Part shown: positions 1-5,952 of the stretch, one piece after another
How the letters are laid out: every line of letters begins with the position of its first letter
Numbering within the stretch: the stretch's first letter is position 1
From: Nitrosopumilales archaeon
Lineage (GTDB): Archaea > Thermoproteota > Nitrososphaeria > Nitrososphaerales > Nitrosopumilaceae
Length of the DNA stretch: 10,935 nt
Direction: 5' to 3'
Assembly: GCA_016176745.1 (NCBI GenBank)
Contig: JACOWO010000124.1
Location: 1 to 10,935, forward strand
The notes under the pieces: generated by a model
Database searches by the model: none
Told to the model about the DNA's origin: nothing
The model's input: only the letters and a program-made list of their open reading frames with translations
Position numbers and translations under genes: made by a program

Positions 1-28
1 CTACCAACCACGCATTATCCGCGTTTTG

Positions 29-37
29 TATAAATTA
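29..37 (+). promoter_or_regulatory. TATA box of rps8e
   Basis: TATAAATTA lies with its centre about 26 bases before the GTG at 58. Archaeal transcription starts about 25-27 bases downstream of the TATA centre, so the transcript should begin at or within a base or two of that GTG. This favours a leaderless mRNA and decides the start codon. Confidence 0.6.
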
Positions 38-57
38 GAGTATTGTGTGGTTTTTTT

Positions 58-438
58 GTGAAAAAATCAATCGAGAACTTGGCAACAAGTAAAATAACAG
101 GTGGAAGACGACACCCATTAAGAACAAGAAGAAAATACGAAATAGACAGATATCCAAACGAAGCACTCACACAAGCTCAAGTTACAGTGACAAGAAAAGT
201 TCGCGGTAAAAATCAAAAAACAGCTCTAAAAACAATTGATTTTGTAAACTTGTCATTAGCTGATGCAAAAGTTAAAAAAACAAAAATTCTTCGAGTTCTT
301 GAAAATCCAACCAACAATGACTATCAACGACGTGGTGTTATCACAAAAGGAGCAATACTTGAAACTGAAGATGGCAAGTGCAGGGTAGTCTCAAGACCTG
401 GACAACATGGCATAGTCAATGCAATTTTAGTAAAGTGA
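58..438 (+). CDS. rps8e: 30S ribosomal protein S8e
   Basis: Small-subunit ribosomal protein specific to archaea and eukaryotes. The basic N-terminus SKITGGRRHPLRTRRKYEID is the S8e signature (family pattern roughly TGGRR..RKKRKYELGR), followed by the conserved GGV-like turn region (RRGVITKGAILET) and a C-terminal GQHGIVNAIL. At about 126 residues it is the normal archaeal length. The frame stays open upstream to a TTG at 43, but the extra residues CGFF are not family-like, and the TATA box at 29-37 puts the transcript start at the GTG at 58, so GTG is chosen. It is followed four bases later by srp19, probably in one transcript. Identification is secure; the start is inferred. Confidence 0.95.
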   Translation: MKKSIENLATSKITGGRRHPLRTRRKYEIDRYPNEALTQAQVTVTRKVRGKNQKTALKTIDFVNLSLADAKVKKTKILRVLENPTNNDYQRRGVITKGAILETEDGKCRVVSRPGQHGIVNAILVK

Positions 439-442
439 TTGT

Positions 443-742
443 ATGAAAGATTACGAGCATGTCGTAATCTGGCTTGATTATTTCAATAAAACATTACCAA
501 AAAACAAGGGAAGAAAATTAGCAAAAGAAAAATGTGTTTTTGATCCATCACTTAATGAATTAATTGATGCAGTAAAAGATGCAGGATTTGTTATAAAAGA
601 ATCTGATGATAAGGTACGATTTCCAAAACGACCTTATGTTAGATCAGGATATGTTGTGTTGCCAAAAGGATCACCAAAAACAAAAATTCTTGACAAAATT
701 TCTCAAAAATTAGTTTCGAAAAGAGCAAAACAATCAAAGTAA
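443..742 (+). CDS. srp19: Signal recognition particle 19 kDa protein SRP19
   Basis: SRP19 binds the tips of helices 6 and 8 of 7S RNA and prepares the particle for binding SRP54 in archaea. The 99-residue, very lysine-rich protein shows the family layout: an N-terminal strand and helix with the basic segment NKGRKLAKEKCVFDPSLNEL (RNA-binding, 'GRK/GRR..P' region), a middle helix, then YVRSGYVVLPKG, where archaeal SRP19 has its conserved R-x-W/G-R-V strand, and a basic C-terminal helix KTKILDKISQKLVSKRAKQ. The ATG at 443 is four bases after the rps8e stop, so the two genes are probably co-transcribed. The family match is recalled, not computed. Confidence 0.9.
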   Translation: MKDYEHVVIWLDYFNKTLPKNKGRKLAKEKCVFDPSLNELIDAVKDAGFVIKESDDKVRFPKRPYVRSGYVVLPKGSPKTKILDKISQKLVSKRAKQSK

Positions 743-754
743 GATACAATATTA

Positions 755-779
755 CTGTCAGCTAAAGTAAAGTTGACAG
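755..779 (+). other. Stem-loop in the srp19-gar1 spacer
   Basis: CTGTCAGC (755-762) can pair with GTTGACAG (772-779) as an 8-base-pair stem with one G-U pair and the 9-base loop TAAAGTAAA. It sits in the 73-base gap between srp19 and gar1. No T-run follows, so it is not an ordinary archaeal terminator. It could be a 3'-end stabiliser of the upstream mRNA or chance. Confidence 0.3.
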
Positions 780-783
780 AAGT

Positions 784-792
784 CTATGATAA
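784..792 (+). promoter_or_regulatory. Weak TATA-like element before gar1
   Basis: CTATGATAA is centred about 27 bases before the TTG at 816, the spacing seen for the other genes here. It is a poorer TATA match than the others. A second AT-rich candidate (TTTTGTAATTAA, 804-815) would instead put the transcript start near the TTG at 837. Confidence 0.3.
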
Positions 793-815
793 CGACGGAA
801 TAATTTTGTAATTAA

Positions 816-1082
816 TTGCAGGAGGTAGGGGAAATTTTGCATTTGGCCAATAGTGGCAGAGTAATTGTAAAACTCACCAAAGTTGTTGATGAGGGCCAAG
901 TTCTCTGTGACGAAAAGCTTGACAAAATTGCAAAAGTAACGGAATTAATTGGTCCTGTTGCAAAACCATATGCATCAGCTATTCCGTTAACCAATAACGT
1001 CAAGAAATACATTGGCAAGAAAATTTTCTTACTTGCATCAACTCCTGCAAATTATAAAAAATTCAGGAGAAATAGAAAATGA
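816..1082 (+). CDS. gar1: H/ACA ribonucleoprotein subunit Gar1
   Basis: Gar1 is a core protein of archaeal H/ACA RNPs (with Cbf5, Nop10 and L7Ae), which pseudouridylate rRNA. The 88 residues form the small Gar1 beta-barrel: VGEILHLANSGRVIVK matches the archaeal N-terminal pattern (LGKVLHIS.SG.LIV), then GQVLCDEKLDKIAKVTELIGPVAKPYASAIP, where the G-x-V-x-D and F/IGPV-x-x-PYA motifs are diagnostic. The basic tail ending FRRNRK is typical. The TTG at 816 is chosen because it keeps the conserved VGEILHL strand; a TTG at 837 has the G-rich GGAGGT (821-826) ten bases upstream but would lose that strand. The stop overlaps the tfb start (ATGA). Gar1 next to TFB is a pairing I recall from many archaea. 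Confidence 0.85.
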   Translation: MQEVGEILHLANSGRVIVKLTKVVDEGQVLCDEKLDKIAKVTELIGPVAKPYASAIPLTNNVKKYIGKKIFLLASTPANYKKFRRNRK

Positions 1083-2038
1083 ATACATTAGAAATACAAA
1101 CAAGCTGTCCTGAATGCAAATCATCACTTATTGATGACGTTCAGAGTGGCGAACTAATTTGTTCTACATGCGGCATTGTCGTAGCAGAACAAATGGCAGA
1201 CTATGGTCCAGAGACAAGAAGTACAAACCTTGAAGACAAAATGCGATTAGCTAGAGCAACAGGTCAAACTACCTATTCTCAACACGACCTTGGAATAACA
1301 ACAGAGATTTCTATTAGTACCAAAGACTTTAGTGGAAAAACTATCAGCTCCCAAGTAGCAAACCAAATGTACAACCTAAGAAAATGGCAACAAAGGGTAC
1401 GGGTTTCATCACCTCGAGAAAGGAGGCTTTCAAATGTTTTATCAAGAATTGGTGAAACGTGTGAGAATGTTTCTCTTTCAAAAAACGTGCTTGAAACAGC
1501 ATCTATGATCTATAGAAACTTGGATGGAAAAGTTGAGGTAAAAGGAAAATCTGTAACAAGCATCTCGGCAGCAACAGTATACATGGCATGCAAACAATGC
1601 AATGTAGTAAGATCCCTTGAGGAAATCTGTAGGGGGGTATGCCAACCAAAGGATGTAAAGGCAAAGACAAAACTTGCAGCAAGATACTATCGAACTTTGG
1701 TAATGGAGCTTGGTACTGATACTGCACCGGTACTAACAATGGACAAGTACATCTCAAAAATCGCTAACTTGACAAAAACAGATGTACGAGTAGAAAGACT
1801 AGCTTTGGAAATTTCACAAAAAACAAAAAACAATAATCTCGTAGATGGAAAGGCACCAAACGGTATTGCAGCAGCATATTTGTACGTAGCATCAATTCTG
1901 CTAGGTCAAAGCGTTCTTCAACGCGATGTATCAAGCGTTGCAGGCGTTACAGAGGTAACAATACGAAACAGGTGTAAAGAAATCCTAGCAAGTTACAAAC
2001 TGAAGGTAACTCTAAGACCATTACTTGCCAAAAACTAA
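1079..2038 (+). CDS. tfb: Transcription initiation factor B (TFB, TFIIB homologue)
   Basis: TFB binds the TBP-TATA complex and recruits RNA polymerase. The 319-residue protein shows all domains in order: N-terminal zinc ribbon with C10-x2-C13 and C28-x2-C31 (CPEC...CSTCG), the B-reader/linker at about 40-90, then two cyclin folds at roughly 105-205 (ATVYMACKQCNVVRSLEEI) and 215-310 (GIAAAYLYVASILLG), ending in the recognition helix VTEVTIRNRCKEIL that contacts the BRE in this family. The usual reader motif GPEWR reads GPETR here (43-47), so the aromatic residue is missing. Thaumarchaea carry several TFB copies, and this may be a specialised one. The ATG at 1079 overlaps the gar1 stop by four bases, so it is translated from the same message. 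Confidence 0.95.
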   Translation: MNTLEIQTSCPECKSSLIDDVQSGELICSTCGIVVAEQMADYGPETRSTNLEDKMRLARATGQTTYSQHDLGITTEISISTKDFSGKTISSQVANQMYNLRKWQQRVRVSSPRERRLSNVLSRIGETCENVSLSKNVLETASMIYRNLDGKVEVKGKSVTSISAATVYMACKQCNVVRSLEEICRGVCQPKDVKAKTKLAARYYRTLVMELGTDTAPVLTMDKYISKIANLTKTDVRVERLALEISQKTKNNNLVDGKAPNGIAAAYLYVASILLGQSVLQRDVSSVAGVTEVTIRNRCKEILASYKLKVTLRPLLAKN

Positions 2039-2040
2039 TC

Positions 2041-2055
2041 TTTTTTTCTTTTTTT
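2041..2055 (+). terminator. T-run terminator after tfb
   Basis: Seven T, one C and seven T begin three bases after the tfb stop. Archaeal RNA polymerase terminates at such T-tracts without needing a hairpin. This closes the gar1-tfb transcript and separates it from sufC. Confidence 0.7.
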
Positions 2056-2064
2056 GCTTTGTAG

Positions 2065-2080
2065 TTCTAGAAAACTAGAA
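2065..2080. repeat. Perfect palindrome upstream of sufC
   Basis: TTCTAG-AAAA-CTAGAA is a perfect inverted repeat, two 6-base arms with a 4-base centre. It lies between the tfb terminator and the sufC TATA box, with its right edge 35 bases before that box. It could be a regulator-binding site for sufC or an RNA hairpin trailing the T-run. No known operator is recognised. Confidence 0.4.
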
Positions 2081-2115
2081 TGAAGTCGGTTAGGATTAGC
2101 TAAAATTCGTCTATG

Positions 2116-2122
2116 TTATATT
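2116..2122 (+). promoter_or_regulatory. TATA box of sufC
   Basis: TTATATT, centre about 2119, is 27-29 bases before the ATG at 2148, so the transcript should begin at that ATG. It overlaps the TTG at 2121, which therefore cannot be the start. Confidence 0.6.
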
Positions 2123-2147
2123 GGAGAAAAGGCCTCAAGAGCACAAC

Positions 2148-2915
2148 ATGACTACTTTAGAAATCAAAGACCTTCACGTTCAAAGAGAGGGAAAATTGAT
2201 ACTAAAAGGAGTAAATTTGAAGACTGGATCTGGCGAGGTTCATGCCATAATGGGGCCAAACGGATCAGGCAAAAGCACACTTGCATATACGCTTCTTGCT
2301 CATCCAAAATATGAGGTTACAAAAGGTGATATTTTGCTTGACGGACAAAGCATTTTAGATCTTTCAACAGATGAAAGAGCAAAGCGAGGCCTTTTTTTAG
2401 GATTTCAATATCCAACTGAAGTTTCAGGAGTTGGTTACTCACACTTTCTTAGAACAGCTTACAACGCACTAAGTAAATCACTTCAAGGAAGCAACAGAGA
2501 AGTTTTCATTACAGTAAGAGAATTTCAAAAATATCTCAAAGACAATTTGCACAAAGTTGGATTGCAAGATGATTTTCTAACAAGATATCTCAACGAGGGA
2601 TTCTCTGGTGGAGAAAAGAAAAGATCCGAGGTCTTGCAGATGGCAGTACTAAAACCAACAATCTCAATATTAGATGAACCAGATTCTGGTCTTGACATTG
2701 ATGCTGTTCAGTCTGTTGCAAAAGCAATCAGCGAGGTTTCAGACAAGGATTCTACAACAATTGTTATTACTCACTATGCAAGAATTTTAAACTATCTCAA
2801 AAAGTTGGATTATGTTCATGTTTTTGCACAAGGCAAGATTCTCAAAAGTGGAGATGCTTCCTTGGCAGGTGAATTAGAACAAAAAGGCTATGATTGGATT
2901 TTAGAAAGCCAGTAA
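2148..2915 (+). CDS. sufC: Fe-S cluster assembly ATPase SufC
   Basis: SufC is the cytosolic ABC-type ATPase that drives the SufB-SufD scaffold in iron-sulfur cluster assembly. All nucleotide-binding motifs are seen in the 255-residue protein: Walker A GPNGSGKST (36-44), Q-loop Gln87 in FLGFQYP, signature FSGGEKKRSE (152-161), Walker B ISILDEPDSGLDIDA (172-186) and switch His209 in VITH. FQYP, the GEKKR version of the signature and DEPDSGLD distinguish SufC from transporter ATPases. There are no membrane segments. The ATG at 2148 is preferred over the TTG at 2121, which lies in the TATA box. No sufB or sufD flanks it: tfb is upstream and a haem-protein gene with its own promoter is downstream, so the partners must be elsewhere. 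Confidence 0.95.
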   Translation: MTTLEIKDLHVQREGKLILKGVNLKTGSGEVHAIMGPNGSGKSTLAYTLLAHPKYEVTKGDILLDGQSILDLSTDERAKRGLFLGFQYPTEVSGVGYSHFLRTAYNALSKSLQGSNREVFITVREFQKYLKDNLHKVGLQDDFLTRYLNEGFSGGEKKRSEVLQMAVLKPTISILDEPDSGLDIDAVQSVAKAISEVSDKDSTTIVITHYARILNYLKKLDYVHVFAQGKILKSGDASLAGELEQKGYDWILESQ

Positions 2916-2942
2916 CCAGATAATTCAAAAAACAGGATTTTA

Positions 2943-2951
2943 TTATTATAA
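2943..2951 (+). promoter_or_regulatory. TATA box of the Cld/HemQ-like gene
   Basis: TTATTATAAGG-like sequence centred near 2948 lies 27-28 bases before the ATG at 2976, again predicting a leaderless message. It probably drives the three-gene unit up to 5317. Confidence 0.55.
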
Positions 2952-2975
2952 GGTATCAAGATTCAAGCTGATATT

Positions 2976-3776
2976 ATGAGTAATGATGCCAAAAAATATC
3001 AAGATGAACTCCAAAATATATTAAAAAAAGCGCAAAATGCTATGCAAGAACTTAAGGATGGTGTTGGACAAGAGATGAAATCGATGAAAGACGAGCCGCA
3101 ATCTAATTTGAGTGAGAAAAAAGTGTTTTTTAGCTTTGCATTTTTCAAAATTGACCCTAAATGGAGATGGATGGCAGATTTGGCAAAAGAGGAATCTGCA
3201 AAAGAGGTTGAAAATGTCATTAAAAAGTCCAATGTAATGCTTCGATCATATTCAACGCTAGGATTACGCGACGATGCCGAGTTCCTGCTTTGGTTTGCTT
3301 CTGAATCGCTAGAAGAAATACAGGATGTTGTTTCAAAAATTTACCTTACAGTATTTGGAAAATACATCTACCCAACACATGTTTACCTATCAAACACCAG
3401 ACCATCAATTTATGCAAAAGAATCAAAGGGACATGGATGGCTTGCAGGAGAAGAGCAAAAAAAATATGTCATTGTGTATCCTTTTATCAAGACACGAGAA
3501 TGGTACCTGCTTTCTGCCCAAGAAAGACAGCAGATGATGGATGAACATATTCAAATTGGCAAGAAATATCCACAGGTTATTCTTAATACGACATATTCTT
3601 TTGGAATTCATGACGCGGAATTTATGCTAGCTTTTGAAACAGATGATCTACATGCATTTCAAAATCTGATTATGGAGCTAAGAGAAACCAAAGTTTCGCG
3701 TTACATCAAAGTTGATACACCGATGATTGTTGGTGTCAAAAAGGATATTATTCCTCTAATAGGCAGCCTTGGATAA
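2976..3776 (+). CDS. Chlorite dismutase/coproheme decarboxylase (HemQ/ChdC)-like haem protein
   Basis: Member of the Cld/HemQ superfamily, whose members bind haem or coproheme. The 266 residues split into an N-terminal charged helix (about 1-45, coiled-coil-like), a degenerate ferredoxin-like half (about 48-150) and the haem-binding half (about 160-255). The latter holds VYPFIKTREWYLLS (Tyr168 at the place of the catalytic Tyr of coproheme decarboxylases), MMDEHIQIGKKYP (His191 as proximal haem ligand) and TTYSFGIHDAEFMLAFETDD. Between His191 and TYSFG I see no Arg of the kind that guides chlorite in true dismutases; this alignment is from memory. A role in converting coproheme to haem is plausible because other haem genes are nearby, but not shown. 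The gene directly abuts the next start (TAA then ATG). Confidence 0.8.
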   Translation: MSNDAKKYQDELQNILKKAQNAMQELKDGVGQEMKSMKDEPQSNLSEKKVFFSFAFFKIDPKWRWMADLAKEESAKEVENVIKKSNVMLRSYSTLGLRDDAEFLLWFASESLEEIQDVVSKIYLTVFGKYIYPTHVYLSNTRPSIYAKESKGHGWLAGEEQKKYVIVYPFIKTREWYLLSAQERQQMMDEHIQIGKKYPQVILNTTYSFGIHDAEFMLAFETDDLHAFQNLIMELRETKVSRYIKVDTPMIVGVKKDIIPLIGSLG

Positions 3777-4322
3777 ATGGATGCGTTAAAGGAATGGGCC
3801 ACCATCGTTAAAGCACTTGAAGGTGGAGACCAGACAGTTATTTTACGAAAAGGTGGAATCTTAGAAACAGATTCTGGATTTAAAATTGAATCAAAAAAAT
3901 TTCTTTTGTTTCCAACATTTGAACATCAAGATCAAAAACACATCAAACCACAATACCAAAAATATCTTGATGCGGTAAGAAAAAATCCACCAAAAGACAG
4001 CCATAATAAAATAATATCGTATGCTGAGGTTTTAGCTGATGTAGATATAGATTCAAAAGAAAAGATCAATGCATTGTCTTCATTTCACATCTGGAGTGAT
4101 TCATATATCAAAACTCGAGTGGATTGGATGCCAGACAAGCCAATAAAGGCAATATTTCTGAAGGTTTTTAGAATTCCAGAGCTTGAAATTCCAATAAAAT
4201 CTGAATATCATGGTTGCAAATCTTGGATAGACATAAATGCAAACATCGCTTCTGGAAAATCTGTTTTGAGTGATACTGTTCTTGATTCAAAATTAAAAGA
4301 ATTCAAGGAGATTGTGAATTGA
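3777..4322 (+). CDS. DUF1802 family protein
   Basis: Soluble 181-residue protein of the uncharacterised DUF1802 family. Characteristic stretches are ALKEWATIVKALEGG (3-17), VILRKGGILE (21-30, the conserved LRKGGI), FLLFPTFEHQ (42-51) and, near the C-terminus, CKSWIDI (147-153). Conserved-looking polar residues include Arg24, Lys25, His50, His104 and Trp106. There is no signal peptide or membrane segment. Its ATG follows the haem-protein stop with no gap, and its TGA overlaps the TTG of the aldo/keto reductase, so the three are almost certainly co-translated from one message. Function is unknown; the operon suggests a link to haem or redox metabolism, but this is only guilt by association. Confidence 0.8.
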   Translation: MDALKEWATIVKALEGGDQTVILRKGGILETDSGFKIESKKFLLFPTFEHQDQKHIKPQYQKYLDAVRKNPPKDSHNKIISYAEVLADVDIDSKEKINALSSFHIWSDSYIKTRVDWMPDKPIKAIFLKVFRIPELEIPIKSEYHGCKSWIDINANIASGKSVLSDTVLDSKLKEFKEIVN

Positions 4323-5317
4323 AATACAAGATTTTGGGAAAAAGTGGAATCAAAGTATCTGAGATAGGATTTGGGGCATGGACTATTGCCCTTGATTGGT
4401 GGGGCAAAAAAATCGAAGATGATGAGGCAAAACGCATGCTAAAAAAAGCATATGATCTTGGCATAAACTTTTTTGAAACTGCAGACATGTATGGAAAAGG
4501 AAAAAGTGAGAAGCTAATTGGCGAAGTTTTTAAAGAAATGCGAGAGGAGATAGTAATTTCTACAAAATATGGTTATGATTTTGAAAGTGTTGAACAGATT
4601 GGCCACAAAGAGCTACCGCAAAGATTTGATTCTACTTTTACAGAAAATGCACTAAAAAATAGTCTAAATCGACTTCAGACAGACTATATCGATGTTTATG
4701 GTTTGCACAATCCAAAATTAAATCACATTAGAGACGACAAGATCTTTCAGACATTAGATCAGAAAATGAAAGAAGAAAAGATCAAAACATATCAAGTTGC
4801 TTTGGGTCCTGCCATAGGATGGAGGCAGGAAGGCCTTGAGGCAATGAATAGAAAAAATGTTTCTGCAGTTCAAACAGTGTACAATATTTTAGAGCAAACC
4901 CCAGGAAACGATCTTATCGAAAATGGTGAAAGAAAAAATGTTGGTATTTTAGTTCGAGTGCCTGATGCCTCTGGAATTCTTACAGGAAAAGTCAAAGCAG
5001 ACACGAAAATTGATGAAAAGGATCACCGTTCTGTAAGAAAAGGTGAGTGGATAAAAGATTCGTTGAAAAAAGTGGATCAGCTAAGACCAATAGCTGAACG
5101 AAATGATTTGTCTATAACAGAGCTTGCAATCAAGTTTATTCTTTCAAAAAAAGCAGTATCTTCTGTATTTCCTACGGTAGTTAGTGTTGAAGAAATTGAA
5201 AGTTTTGCAGCAATGTCTGATGGAAGATATCTTAGTTCTGCAGACATGAAGGAAATTAATGATTTGTATTCAAGCTGGCCGCCTTATGAAATAAAGGCTA
5301 CAATACAAGCTACTTAG
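4319..5317 (+). CDS. Aldo/keto reductase family oxidoreductase
   Basis: NAD(P)H-dependent carbonyl reductase of the aldo/keto reductase TIM-barrel superfamily (COG0667-like), 332 residues, a normal full length. It begins with the family strand KYKILGKSGIKVSEIGFGAW. FFETADMYGKGKSE (51-64) carries the catalytic Tyr58, Lys83 sits in VISTKYG, and His130 in DVYGLHNP. The usual tetrad Asp, in F-D-T-A-x-x-Y, is Glu53 here. The C-terminal NADP-binding part (KFILSKKAVSSVFPTVVSVE) is present. The start is a TTG at 4319 overlapping the DUF1802 stop as TTGA, third gene of the unit. Substrate cannot be told from the sequence. Confidence 0.88.
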   Translation: MKYKILGKSGIKVSEIGFGAWTIALDWWGKKIEDDEAKRMLKKAYDLGINFFETADMYGKGKSEKLIGEVFKEMREEIVISTKYGYDFESVEQIGHKELPQRFDSTFTENALKNSLNRLQTDYIDVYGLHNPKLNHIRDDKIFQTLDQKMKEEKIKTYQVALGPAIGWRQEGLEAMNRKNVSAVQTVYNILEQTPGNDLIENGERKNVGILVRVPDASGILTGKVKADTKIDEKDHRSVRKGEWIKDSLKKVDQLRPIAERNDLSITELAIKFILSKKAVSSVFPTVVSVEEIESFAAMSDGRYLSSADMKEINDLYSSWPPYEIKATIQAT

Positions 5318-5320
5318 AAG

Positions 5321-5330
5321 CCATATAGAA
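5321..5330 (+). promoter_or_regulatory. Possible TATA box for the ancestral start of the HExxH gene
   Basis: CCATATAGAA is centred about 33 bases before the ATG at 5359, slightly farther than at the other genes. It would give a transcript with a leader of a few bases. It supports the view that the gene once started at 5359/5365, not at 5394 or 5415. The match is weak. Confidence 0.25.
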
Positions 5331-5393
5331 TCGATTTCATTGTATGCAAAAATTGACTATGGTAATGAAAATTAGATTTATTCATAGCAAATA

Positions 5394-5663
5394 GTGCTGT
5401 TAGAGATCTTAACAATGTGTAGTTTGATATCTGTCTCTCCATTCTATGATTGTTCCGAAAAATGGGAGATTAGATTGTACAGTGAATATCCCACCATCCA
5501 ATGTAATAATCACGATCAACATCTAGTTTCTCTTGGATGTGCTCATTTGGACCGCAACATGATGCATATCATTAATGATTCTGATTATAGAGATGAATTT
5601 GGACAAACTATTCTTACACATGAATTACGACATTTGAAATGCAAGTGTAATTTTCATAGTTAA
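5394..5663 (+). CDS. Small HExxH-motif protein, probable N-terminal frameshift
   Basis: I do not recognise a named family, though it resembles small thaumarchaeal proteins I recall only vaguely. Counting from the ATG at 5415 (82 residues), it has HELRH at 69-73, the HExxH zinc-protease pattern, followed by KCKCNFH, giving His81 as a possible third ligand and two Cys nearby; other Cys are at 2, 13, 30 and 42. The frame opens at a GTG at 5394. Its first residues, VLLEILTMCSLISVSPF, are hydrophobic like a signal-peptide core but lack a basic start. Such a start, MVMKIRFIHSK, is found just upstream in another frame (ATG 5359, stop 5392-5394). The original gene probably began at 5359 or 5365 and lost a base near 5390. 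Either a shortened protein is made from 5415 or the gene is dead. Confidence 0.5.
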   Translation: MLLEILTMCSLISVSPFYDCSEKWEIRLYSEYPTIQCNNHDQHLVSLGCAHLDRNMMHIINDSDYRDEFGQTILTHELRHLKCKCNFHS

Positions 5664-5680
5664 ATTTTGTTTTTATTTTT
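5664..5680 (+). terminator. T-rich tract after the HExxH gene
   Basis: ATTTTGTTTTTATTTTT directly follows the stop codon and resembles other archaeal T-tract terminators in the window. Its AT-rich right end is also about 27 bases from the ATG at 5703, so it may have doubled as the promoter of the gene relic there. Confidence 0.45.
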
Positions 5681-5702
5681 AATTATCGTGTTTTGCCAAA
5701 AC

Positions 5703-5952
5703 ATGAAATATCACAAAAGATGTTGTTGATTTGGAAACAAGGCGGCTGTGGTTGGCTATTAAGCTACATAGAGATATAGAAATTACTTAATCTATACGGG
5801 ATCTTCTAAAGGCCTGAGAACTTGATAAATCAGTTAATGAATGTAAAAATGCCTTATTGTTACAGGAAAGCATCGACCAACAAAAGAGCAAATTATTTCG
5901 CATCGCTCTCCTAACATGTAATAATTTTTTCCTAAAATCATATTCTATATAG
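5703..5952 (+). pseudogene. Relic of an unrecognised small protein gene
   Basis: One + frame (codons at 5707-5952) reads as convincing protein except for two stops: TAA at 5788-5790 and TGA at 5815-5817. It gives NITKDVVDLETRRLWLAIKL and HRDIEIT, then SIRDLLKA, then ELDKSVNECKNALLLQESID with QQKSKLFRIALLTCNNFF and a TAG at 5950. The charge-rich, leucine-spaced helical character and codon choice match real genes here. No start exists in this frame, but an ATG at 5703 joins it if one A is removed from the run at 5715-5718, reading MKYHKDVVDLETRR. Three lesions in about 80 codons imply a dead gene. Its family is not recognised. A 63-codon minus-strand frame over 5787-5978 is less protein-like. 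The rest of 5664-6026 holds nothing else I can name. Confidence 0.4.

Noticed and set aside
1..42. End of an upstream gene
   Set aside because: The bases show only an rps8e promoter; no open frame with a plausible end is visible on either strand.
43..57. TTG at 43 as the rps8e start
   Set aside because: The added residues are not conserved in S8e, and the codon lies upstream of the transcript start predicted from the TATA box.
743..815. H/ACA or C/D box guide RNA upstream of gar1
   Set aside because: The stem has no pseudouridylation pocket or properly placed ACA, and no matched C and D boxes were found.
812..1018. Minus-strand open frame over gar1
   Set aside because: It is a shadow of a clearly conserved + strand gene, as are the other antisense frames over tfb, the Cld-like gene, the aldo/keto reductase, hemA and hemB.
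2976..3776. True chlorite dismutase
   Set aside because: The family is right, but no distal Arg is visible, there is no secretion signal, and nothing nearby concerns chlorate or perchlorate respiration.
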